Positions 14,025 through 20,628 of a stretch of 20,628 bases of DNA are shown in pieces (positions within the stretch are counted from its first letter, which is position 1; each line of letters begins with the position of its first letter). This stretch comes from Boseongicola sp. SB0675_bin_26 (GTDB lineage: Bacteria > Pseudomonadota > Alphaproteobacteria > Rhodobacterales > Rhodobacteraceae). The notes under the pieces are model-generated. The model searched no databases. It was not told the origin of the DNA and saw nothing but the letters and a program-made list of their open reading frames with translations. The position numbers and the translations under genes are program-made. The stretch lies in NCBI GenBank assembly GCA_009843725.1, contig VYCX01000197.1, positions 1 to 20,628 of the forward strand, read 5' to 3'.

Positions 14025-15908
14025 TCAGGTCATGCCAGGCAGGTCGGGGCGCATGAGTACATCGGAGAAAAACCCGACGGTCGTGTCAAACGCGTCCAGC
14101 GGCAGGACTTCTGCAACGTACTGGTCAGGCCGCACGATCATCAGGCAGCCCCGCGCACGGTCCAGGCCGCGGCGATCAAAGAGGTCAAAGGCCGGATCGG
14201 CGCAGTACATCTTTTCGGTGTCGGCAAGGCCGTAGCGCCCCTTTTTCGGGGTGAGAAACGGATGGGTGCTCTCGACGGCGATCGCATCATGGCGTTGCTG
14301 AAAGACCGCGCGGACATCGATCACGGCATCGATGTCGTCGTCACTTGCAGCAAAGGCCCGGATTGGCGATGCCGCGTCGCTGGCGAGTCGATCGCACAAG
14401 GTCCAGAGCCGCGACGTGCGGTCCGTGGGGTCCGACCCGTCGTTGAACAGCATCAAGCGCCAGCGCCCATCGGCCTTCAGGCAATGGCCGAGCTGCATCG
14501 GCCTGGCGTCCCAAAGCCTGGTCACCGGTGCGGAATGGAAACGCATGCCGACCGTGTAGCCCTGGGCAAGGGACTGGTGCCTGCCGTCTCCACAGATCCG
14601 GGAGGGCGCGTAGGCGACGGCGATGCCGGCGGTGTAGCGGCCATGAGCCTCGAAGTAGTCCCGGAAGGCCTGCGGGTCCCGGCCGGGCTGACCGTCGTCA
14701 CGTCCGGAAAACGCCTTGGCCCAATGCCTGTCGAAGTCGACGAGATCCTGGGCCACCGCCCGGCGCTCGGCAGAGAAGGTGTCGAGCAGCGTTGCGGGCG
14801 ACTGCCCCCTCAGAACCGCACCAAGCTTCCAGCCAAGGTTGAAGGCGTCTCCCATCGAGACGTTCATCCCCTGACCCGCCTTGGGGCTGTGGGTGTGACA
14901 TGCATCGCCAGCGATGAAAACTGTCGGGGATGCGCCGTTCGCGGCATTGTCAAATCGAGTGCAGATCCGCTGCCCGATCTCGTAGACTGACCACCAGGCG
15001 ACCTCCTTGACCTCAAGCCGATACGGAAAGAGGATGCGGTTTGCAGCGTCGATCAGGTCGTTCGGCGAGATCTCGAGGTCTTTCGCACGCTTGTCGTGGG
15101 CAAGTCTCTCCAACTCGATGTAGAACCGGACCAGATAGCCGCCTTCCCGAGGTATGATAAGGACGTTGCCTTCCGATGCCGAGCGCACAACCGACTTCAG
15201 CCGTATGTCCGGAAAGTCCGTGTCGACCAGCACGTCCATGACGCCCCAGGCCTTGTTGGCCGCTTCGCCGACAAGTTCCCGGCCGATGGCGCGCCGCACG
15301 AAGCTGTGCGCGCCGTCGCATCCAACGACGAACCTGGCTTCCACGGTCTCGTGTCTGCCGCCATGCTTCAGGGTGACGGTCACGGGATGCGACCTGCCAC
15401 CTTCCACCCTAAGGTCGACGCAGGTTCGATCGTAGTCCGGCTCCAGGCGCACCGCGGAGCTTCGCATCACGTCAAGGTAGAAGTCGTGCACCCGTGCCTG
15501 GTTCAGGATGACATGCGGCATCTCGGAAAGGTCGTCGGCGACATCCTGGATTCGGCCGGTGCGGCAAATGGCCCTGGGATCTGCAGGCGACGGTCCCCAG
15601 AATGTCGTTTCATTGACCCAGTAGGCCTCCTTCAGGACGCGTTCACTGAAGCCGAATGCCTCGAACATCTCGACCGTGCGGCAGGCCACGCCATCGGCCT
15701 GGCCGATTTCCAGCGGCCCGGGTTTCCGGTCGACGATCCGCGTGTGGATGTCAGGAAACTGCGAGAGCTGTGCGGCCAAGGTCAGTCCTGCGGGGCCGCA
15801 TCCGACGATCAGCACGTCGACCCTTTCCTTGGAGCGCCTGTCGAGACCAGCTGCGGTCGCCTGCCGGCCCGGGTCGCCGGTCCTGAAGCCGTTGAGGTGA
15901 AACTGCAT
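14025..15908 (-). CDS. mobA: 3-hydroxybenzoate 4-monooxygenase (MobA-like)
   Basis: A 627-residue FAD monooxygenase of the phenol hydroxylase group. From the start MQFHLNGF onward it follows Comamonas MobA closely. It has the FAD site VGCGPAG at 35-41, the DG motif VVGCDGAHS at 194-202, the GD motif FIAGDACHTHSPKAGQGMN at 331-349, and a thioredoxin-like C-terminal domain from about 445. Residues that bind 3-hydroxybenzoate in Comamonas MobA (as I recall, Asp75, His135, Lys247 and Tyr271) appear to correspond to Asp72, His132, Lys238 and Tyr263 here. The expected reaction uses NADPH and O2 to make protocatechuate. GGAGG eight bases upstream fixes the ATG at 15908. It is last in the right operon, 14 bp after the oxidoreductase. 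A close relative acting on another meta-hydroxylated acid is possible. No protocatechuate ring-cleavage gene is in the window. Confidence 0.88.
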   Translation of the reverse strand: MQFHLNGFRTGDPGRQATAAGLDRRSKERVDVLIVGCGPAGLTLAAQLSQFPDIHTRIVDRKPGPLEIGQADGVACRTVEMFEAFGFSERVLKEAYWVNETTFWGPSPADPRAICRTGRIQDVADDLSEMPHVILNQARVHDFYLDVMRSSAVRLEPDYDRTCVDLRVEGGRSHPVTVTLKHGGRHETVEARFVVGCDGAHSFVRRAIGRELVGEAANKAWGVMDVLVDTDFPDIRLKSVVRSASEGNVLIIPREGGYLVRFYIELERLAHDKRAKDLEISPNDLIDAANRILFPYRLEVKEVAWWSVYEIGQRICTRFDNAANGASPTVFIAGDACHTHSPKAGQGMNVSMGDAFNLGWKLGAVLRGQSPATLLDTFSAERRAVAQDLVDFDRHWAKAFSGRDDGQPGRDPQAFRDYFEAHGRYTAGIAVAYAPSRICGDGRHQSLAQGYTVGMRFHSAPVTRLWDARPMQLGHCLKADGRWRLMLFNDGSDPTDRTSRLWTLCDRLASDAASPIRAFAASDDDIDAVIDVRAVFQQRHDAIAVESTHPFLTPKKGRYGLADTEKMYCADPAFDLFDRRGLDRARGCLMIVRPDQYVAEVLPLDAFDTTVGFFSDVLMRPDLPGMT

Positions 15909-15922
15909 TGAATTGCCTCCGG

Positions 15923-17173
15923 TCAGAGATCGCCTGCAGTCACGATTGCACCCGCAGAGCGGAGTGCGGCCTGAATTGCGGATGCCGAACAGGTGCCGTC
16001 GGCAGTCAAGGCCGCCGCCGTCCCGGCTGCCTGCCCGGTCGCCATGGCGGTCCCCATCACGCGGATGGCCGCGCCGCCCTTGCGGTCGCCGTCTGCGAGC
16101 CTGCCCGCACAGAACAGGTTTGTCGTGTTGCAACTGCGCAGGCAGCCCATCGGAATCTCGTAGCTGCCCATGTCGGGCGGATAGTCGAATTCGCTGCGAT
16201 AGGTCGTTCTGTCATGCCATTCCGCTCCCCAGGCCCCCAGCGCGATCGTGTCGCCGTAGGTACTGCGTTCCTCGATCGCGGTCCATGTGAGCTGGTGACT
16301 GCAATTCAGGTGGCGGGATTCGCGGGTGCCGATCTCGGGTCCGGTGGAGACCAGATGGGCTTCCTCGCATCCCGGGATCGCGCGCACCGCCTTCAGGTAG
16401 TTCCATGTCTGCGCGCGAGCGCCGGTTTCGGCATGGGCGAGCGACCGGCCGTCTCTCGGGTCGTAGGCATGCGAAGGAAGATACAGCACCAGGTCGCCGG
16501 AGATGGGCAGGCGCACGATCACGCACCGGTTCTTGGTTGTGGCGTCCGTGGGAAAGTCCAGTGCGTCGATGGCGTTCGTGACGTGATCCACGGTGATCGC
16601 CACGCTCTCTGGAATGCCGCCGAAACGACAGCCCAGCGTGCCGAGATTCACGCCGTCCGGATTGCCGTAGCGTGTGCTGGCGCCGCCAAAGGCCGCGAGA
16701 TCCCCGTCTCCGGTGCAGTCGACAAAGGCGCGCCCCTTGTGGGTTTCCAATCCGCCGTGATGCGCAATCGTCAATTCGGTCAACCGACCCTCCATGCGTT
16801 CAGCGGAAAGGACGGTCGCGCCGAAACGAAGCTCGACATCCGAAGTCAGGGCCAGCTTGTCCAGCACGAGCTTCAGGGTTTCCGGATCGAACGGAACGAA
16901 CACGCCCCGGAAGGACGTCACGGGGCCAAGACCGCCAAGCGCGCGCTGGGCCGAGAGCACCTCGTCGGCAATGCCCCGCACGACCTGCCTCCGCGTCTCG
17001 CCCAGGGTGTACAGGCCGCACCAGGTCAGCACGTTCCGCATCGTCGCGGCGCCGCCGAGGCAATGATTGCGCTCGATCAGGAGCGTCCTGGCGCCAAGCC
17101 GCGCGCTTGCGATGGCGGCGGTGCAGCCGGCGGACCCGCCGCCGGCAACGATCACGTCAAATGTCTCTCTCAT
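15923..17173 (-). CDS. FAD-dependent oxidoreductase, PF12831 type (copy 2)
   Basis: A 416-residue flavoprotein with the FAD fold FDVIVAGGGSAGCTAA at 5-20, LLIERNHCLGGAAT, a second strand FVDCTGDGDLA, the family block TGPEIGTRESRH near 292-303 and a C-terminal IRVMGTAMATGQAAG. It has no signal peptide or membrane segment, so it should be cytosolic. Its start overlaps the permease stop as ATGA (17170-17173). It is a paralogue of the protein at 11103-12344, with the middle of the chain less alike than the ends. In this operon it may process the imported compound before MobA acts, or oxidise a side chain; the reaction is not known from sequence. Confidence 0.9.
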   Translation of the reverse strand: MRETFDVIVAGGGSAGCTAAIASARLGARTLLIERNHCLGGAATMRNVLTWCGLYTLGETRRQVVRGIADEVLSAQRALGGLGPVTSFRGVFVPFDPETLKLVLDKLALTSDVELRFGATVLSAERMEGRLTELTIAHHGGLETHKGRAFVDCTGDGDLAAFGGASTRYGNPDGVNLGTLGCRFGGIPESVAITVDHVTNAIDALDFPTDATTKNRCVIVRLPISGDLVLYLPSHAYDPRDGRSLAHAETGARAQTWNYLKAVRAIPGCEEAHLVSTGPEIGTRESRHLNCSHQLTWTAIEERSTYGDTIALGAWGAEWHDRTTYRSEFDYPPDMGSYEIPMGCLRSCNTTNLFCAGRLADGDRKGGAAIRVMGTAMATGQAAGTAAALTADGTCSASAIQAALRSAGAIVTAGDL

Positions 17174-17982
17174 ACGCGCCAGGACAGCAGGCGGTTCTCG
17201 ACCAGCCCGATTGCAGCGCTCACCAGGACGCCGAGCAGCGACAGGATGACAACCCCTGCGAAGAGCCGTTCAAGATCGTAGAGCGACCCGGCTTCCAGGA
17301 TGTAGGCGCCAATGCCGTGCTCCGCGCCCAGCATCTCGGCCGCAACCAGCAGGATGATCGCGATCGCCAGGCTGATCCTGAGGCCGGACAGTATGCCGGG
17401 CATGGCACCCGGCAAGATGATCTTCCGAACGATGGAAAGCCACGGCAGGCCGAAGCTCTGGCCCATGCGGATCAGGGTCCGGTCGACATTGTCGACCGCG
17501 CCGTAGGTGGCGACCACCGTGGGCGTGAAGGTGCCGAAGGCGATGAGCGCGTATTTCGATCCCTCTCCGATGCCGAACCAGATGACGAAGAGCGGCAGAA
17601 GCGCTATCTTCGGTATCGGGAAGATTGCCGCCACAACAGGCACCATCCCGGAACGCACGTACGAGAACAGCCCGATCAGGACGCCAACGGTGACGCCGAG
17701 GCTGACCCCTATGAGGGCGCCTATGAACAGACGGCTGAGGGACGGGCCAAGATGCTTGAACAGCAATCCGGTTGCGTAGAGGTCCTGGAATGTAACGAGA
17801 ACGTCGGATGGCTTCGGCAGCGTCAACGGGGAGATCCAGCCGGCGCGGGTTCCCCATTCGGCGAGAAGGATGACCACGGCGAAAACCATGAAGCCGACCC
17901 AGCGACGCGGGCTGGGGGCAAAGCCGCCCCCGCGATATTCGACGGCACGTCGTGCGGGGACCTGGGTTGCAACGTCAGACAT
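17170..17982 (-). CDS. ABC transporter permease, SsuC/TauC type
   Basis: A 270-residue inner-membrane permease. Hydrophobic segments lie near 29-45, 84-107, 113-136, 144-160, 200-217 and 242-262. The ATPase-contacting loop is at about 173-199 (GQSFGLPWLSIVRKIILPGA), as in nitrate, taurine and sulfonate importers. GAGGAG seven bases before the ATG at 17982 is made by the last codons of the ATPase gene, which it overlaps by 8 bp. Partner of the ATPase at 17975-18742 and the binding protein at 18806-19825. Confidence 0.94.
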   Translation of the reverse strand: MSDVATQVPARRAVEYRGGGFAPSPRRWVGFMVFAVVILLAEWGTRAGWISPLTLPKPSDVLVTFQDLYATGLLFKHLGPSLSRLFIGALIGVSLGVTVGVLIGLFSYVRSGMVPVVAAIFPIPKIALLPLFVIWFGIGEGSKYALIAFGTFTPTVVATYGAVDNVDRTLIRMGQSFGLPWLSIVRKIILPGAMPGILSGLRISLAIAIILLVAAEMLGAEHGIGAYILEAGSLYDLERLFAGVVILSLLGVLVSAAIGLVENRLLSWRV

Positions 17983-18742
17983 CTACAAGCTCCTCGTCAG
18001 CGGCGCGGGCCTCGTCGCGCATCAGGTTCCAAAGCTGCTTCTGCACCTTTTCAAGCTCCGCGTCGCCTGCGGCGCGGTCAGCGAGCGGCGTGTCGATCTC
18101 CACGATTTCGCGCAACCGGCCCGGCCGGCGTGACAGGACGACGACCTTGTGTCCGAGGCGAACCGCTTCCGCCAGGTTGTGGGTTACGTAGACTGCCGTG
18201 AACGGCTGCCTGGTCCACAGACTGACAAGATCATCCATCAACAGTTCGCGGGTCTGGGCATCGAGAGCCGAAAGCGGTTCGTCCAGAAGCATCACCGCCG
18301 GCTTCACGGCGAGCGCGCGCGCGATGGCCACCCGCTGCTTCATGCCGCCCGACAGCTGCTTGGGCAGCGCGTCGGCGAAGTCCGAAAGCTTTGTCCGCGC
18401 CAGCGTGTCGCCGATGATGTCCCTTGCCGCGGCGCCGCGAATCCCGTGGTCTTCCAGCACGAGCGAGATGTTGCCCTGCACCGTTCTCCAGGGAAGAAGC
18501 GCGAAATCCTGGAACACGAACGTCAGGGGGTTGAGCGATCCCTTCGGCGGATTCCCGACCTGCAGGACTTCGCCTTTCGAGGGACACTCCAGTCCGCCGA
18601 TGAAACGCAGGAGCGTCGACTTTCCGCAGCCTGACGGCCCGACGAGACAGACGACGCGTCCGGCCGGAATGTCGAGCGAAATGTCTCTCAGAACTTCGGT
18701 CGAGCCATAGCAATGGCTCAAGGAGTTCACGATTATGTCCAT
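17975..18742 (-). CDS. ABC transporter ATP-binding protein, SsuB/TauB type
   Basis: A 255-residue ATPase with Walker A GPSGCGKST at 35-43, Q-loop FVFQDFALLPW at 75-85, signature LSGGMKQR at 130-137, Walker B VMLLDEP at 150-156, SALD, and switch His in VTHNLAEA. The ALLPW run is the usual mark of the taurine/sulfonate/nitrate group. An AGAGG lies close upstream of the ATG at 18742. It follows the binding protein gene after 63 bp in which no signal is visible. Confidence 0.95.
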   Translation of the reverse strand: MDIIVNSLSHCYGSTEVLRDISLDIPAGRVVCLVGPSGCGKSTLLRFIGGLECPSKGEVLQVGNPPKGSLNPLTFVFQDFALLPWRTVQGNISLVLEDHGIRGAAARDIIGDTLARTKLSDFADALPKQLSGGMKQRVAIARALAVKPAVMLLDEPLSALDAQTRELLMDDLVSLWTRQPFTAVYVTHNLAEAVRLGHKVVVLSRRPGRLREIVEIDTPLADRAAGDAELEKVQKQLWNLMRDEARAADEELVDV

Positions 18743-18805
18743 CCTGGCCTCTGCTGGACGATCAGCGCGACGCGCGAAGGGCCGCGCTGATCTCCCACGG
18801 GCAGC

Positions 18806-19825
18806 TCAGGCGCCGGACTGTTCGACATACGAGCCGTCGACGAGCGTGTCGAGGGTAATGCCAGCGTCCACGAGGCCTTCCGACTGGAACCAGCTCAGCT
18901 GGTCCTGGATCGACGCCACGTTCAGCGCGGCGCCCGGACTGAGCCTCATCGTGCCGTTGATGATCGACGGCGCGGCCTTTTCGCGGGGACGGTCAGTGTA
19001 GACGTACTTGTGGATCAGGTCGACCATGGCGTCCACGCCGGCGTCGCCGCCAGACCGGTCGATCATGGCCCCGTTGTAGTCGTCGACGCCTTTCGAGAAG
19101 GCGGCAAGGAAGCTCCGGGTCATGTCGCGTTCGTTCGCGGCGTTGCCGGCCGACGTGAATGCCGTCGTGATCTGGTAGTTCGGAATGTAGTCCTGCACCG
19201 CACCGATGATATGCACGGCGCCCGACCCGGCAAGCGGCTTGGCAATGTGCGGCACTATGTTCCAGGCATCGATCTGGCCTGAGCGCAATGCGCCGATCAC
19301 GGCACCAACCTTCTGCAGCGGCTTGTAGGACAGGTTGAGGCCCTCGGCAGCCGCGATCTTCGAACCGACGTAGTGGAACGATGATCCGGTCTGGGTCACG
19401 CCGTAGCTCTTGCCATCGAGTTTCGACGGATGCGTGATGCCTGACCCGAAGGCAGCGTCGGATGCAAGGATCTGCTGGCCATCGATTCCTTCCTCTTCCT
19501 GCAAGGCGCCGCCGATCACCTTCACGGCGCCCTTGTCCGCAAGGCTGATCAGCCCGCCCGTCACGGCCGTCACGGCATAGTCGATGTCGCGGGACGCGAT
19601 GGCAACCGCCATCGGCTGAGCGGCCTGGAAAAACTCCAGCTCCACATCCAGGCCCGCGTCGGCGAAGTAGCCGCGCTCCAACGCGATGAAGCTTGCCGAA
19701 TGCGACGTGAAGCGAAGCGCGCCGACCTTGATCTTCCGGTTCGCTGCGACGGCCGGTGCGGCGAGACCCGCGGCCGCGGCCGTGGCCAGCAGTGCCAGTG
19801 ACTGACGTCTTGTGATGTTTTCCAT
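18806..19825 (-). CDS. ABC transporter substrate-binding protein, NMT1/SsuA type, Tat signal
   Basis: A 339-residue periplasmic protein. The N-terminus MENITRRQSLALL, followed by an Ala-rich stretch to AVA near residue 28, is a twin-arginine signal, so it is likely exported folded. The mature part has the NMT1 pattern: KIKVGALRFTSHSASFIALERGYF kept over its length, GLDVELEFF, DIDYAVTAV, and later GQIDAWNIVPH, where the ligand pocket would lie. The start at 19825 is fixed by GAGGA about five bases upstream; a TTG four codons earlier overlaps that site and is unlikely. It begins 31 bp after the GntR stop. Given MobA in the operon an aromatic carboxylate or its precursor is a reasonable ligand guess, by context only. 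Confidence 0.92.
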   Translation of the reverse strand: MENITRRQSLALLATAAAAGLAAPAVAANRKIKVGALRFTSHSASFIALERGYFADAGLDVELEFFQAAQPMAVAIASRDIDYAVTAVTGGLISLADKGAVKVIGGALQEEEGIDGQQILASDAAFGSGITHPSKLDGKSYGVTQTGSSFHYVGSKIAAAEGLNLSYKPLQKVGAVIGALRSGQIDAWNIVPHIAKPLAGSGAVHIIGAVQDYIPNYQITTAFTSAGNAANERDMTRSFLAAFSKGVDDYNGAMIDRSGGDAGVDAMVDLIHKYVYTDRPREKAAPSIINGTMRLSPGAALNVASIQDQLSWFQSEGLVDAGITLDTLVDGSYVEQSGA

Positions 19826-19856
19826 TGCTTTCCTCAAGTAGCTGGTTTTGGTTGCG

Positions 19857-20522
19857 CTAGATTCCGATGTCCGCCCTTATGTCTTCCTCGAGCAATCGGG
19901 TTGCAGCCTGCTCGTCCCGGGCGAGTATTGCCTCTCTCAGCCTTTCCTGCCTCTCAAGTCGTGCCTCGAAGTCGATCCGTCCCTCGCGCAGCAGGGCGAG
20001 CCGGAACCGCCGGGACTGGCTGTAGAACTTGCCTGCCATTTCCATGAGCCTGGGTGAGCCGCAGGCCGAGATCAGGGCTTCGGTCGCGACGCGACAAGCC
20101 TCGTCCCAGGCGAGCGCGTTCACGTCGTTCGGGTTGTCCCTGACTTCCGCCTCGGCGCGCGTCAGCGCGTGAAGAGTCGCGACCACGCGGCTCTCCCAGG
20201 CGACATCGCCCTCTTCAAGCGACCGCCGGAGTCCCAGCCTTTCGGTCTCGATCCTCATCAGCAGGATGTCGCGCAGGTCCTCCTCGGTCGCCGAAGTCAC
20301 GCGGAACCCGCGCTGGCTTATGGCCTCGACCAGGCCTTCTGCCGTCAGCATCCTGAGCGTCTCTCGCATCGAATGGTTCGAGCCGCCGTAGGATTGGCGG
20401 AGCGCGTCGATCTTCAGTTTCTGGTCGGGGCGAAGGACGCCAAAGGATATGTCCCGTCTTATCGCGGCCGCCAGCATGTTCACGACCGTGTCATCTTCCG
20501 AACTTCGTCTCCCGAACATCAT
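19857..20522 (-). CDS. GntR-family regulator, FCD subfamily with altered metal site
   Basis: A 221-residue regulator. The winged helix covers about residues 12-77 (IRRDISFGVLRPDQKLKID, SMRETLRMLTAEGLVE, then the wing QRGFRVT). An all-helical FCD domain follows, starting at DLRDILLMRIETERLGLRR. In typical FCD domains D-x-x-x-H and later His residues bind a metal. Here those places read DEACR, ERLREAI and EEDIRADI, with no His, so metal-independent ligand binding is likely. The start at 20522 is one of two tandem ATGs behind GGGGGGAG; a TTG six codons upstream is less likely. It is first in the right operon and probably regulates itself and the genes after it. Its FCD block MEMAGKF resembles the relic near 13162-13338. 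Confidence 0.92.
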   Translation of the reverse strand: MMFGRRSSEDDTVVNMLAAAIRRDISFGVLRPDQKLKIDALRQSYGGSNHSMRETLRMLTAEGLVEAISQRGFRVTSATEEDLRDILLMRIETERLGLRRSLEEGDVAWESRVVATLHALTRAEAEVRDNPNDVNALAWDEACRVATEALISACGSPRLMEMAGKFYSQSRRFRLALLREGRIDFEARLERQERLREAILARDEQAATRLLEEDIRADIGI

Positions 20523-20543
20523 TTTGCTCCCCCCTTGCAAAAT
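20521..20543 (-). promoter_or_regulatory. Inverted repeat enclosing the GntR ribosome site
   Basis: ATTTTGC (20521-20527) and GCAAAAT (20537-20543) are perfect 7 bp arms around nine bases. In the mRNA the loop is the G-rich ribosome site and the 3' arm runs into the start codon. It could be an operator for the GntR protein or an RNA hairpin that limits translation. Confidence 0.45.
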
Positions 20544-20545
20544 AT

Positions 20546-20583
20546 GTTGGAGATTTTTAGGATTGTTTAATAAATGAAGTCAA
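20546..20583 (-). promoter_or_regulatory. Promoter of the GntR-mobA operon
   Basis: TTGACT (20583-20578) and TAAAAA (20559-20554) are 18 bases apart in AT-rich DNA. The spacer contains TTTA-T-TAAA, a small dyad that is also present in slightly changed form at 13572-13581. The segment is homologous to 13552-13589. Confidence 0.65.
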
Positions 20584-20628
20584 GGGAAATCGCACGCGAG
20601 CGGGGAACCAATGGAAATCACGGGAAAA

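Overview
The window looks like accessory catabolic DNA from a high-GC alphaproteobacterium, probably Rhodobacterales or a relative. This rests on GC-rich codon use, RutR-, FCD-GntR- and SsuABC-type protein families, and dense ATGA start/stop overlaps. No rRNA, tRNA, CRISPR array or intact insertion sequence is visible. All fifteen supported genes lie on the minus strand, so transcription runs from high to low coordinates.

Right operon (20522 to 14025): a GntR/FCD regulator, a Tat-exported NMT1/SsuA-type binding protein, an ABC ATPase, an ABC permease, a FAD-dependent oxidoreductase (PF12831 type) and a close relative of MobA, the 3-hydroxybenzoate 4-monooxygenase that makes protocatechuate. 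It is transcribed from an AT-rich promoter at 20554-20583. The operon reads as uptake plus first hydroxylation of a hydroxylated aromatic acid.

Middle (14024 to 11103): about 1.7 kb without an intact gene, then a second PF12831 oxidoreductase. The gene-poor stretch carries a promoter at 13552-13589 that aligns without gaps to the GntR promoter (28 of 38 positions). Just downstream is what looks like a frameshifted, internally deleted GntR/FCD relic. This suggests an old duplication of the regulator-oxidoreductase module, of which only the oxidoreductase and the promoter survive.

Left operon (10519 to 1552, regulator at 1106-462): an AceE-like thiamine-diphosphate enzyme, a creatininase-family amidohydrolase, an ABC ATPase, a permease, a CodA-like amidohydrolase, a VAO-type FAD-linked oxidase, a ThiY-like binding protein and a flavodoxin-fold NAD(P)H oxidoreductase. 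The first six overlap by a few bases. A RutR-like TetR regulator follows after a 445 bp gap. The promoter in front of the AceE-like gene has a perfect 16 bp palindrome directly after its -10 box. It differs from the published E. coli RutR operator only by one symmetric pair of bases, so the TetR protein probably controls this operon. The gene set suggests import and ring opening of a pyrimidine-like or other cyclic amide, then oxidation and 2-oxoacid processing. I do not recognise the whole set as a described pathway.
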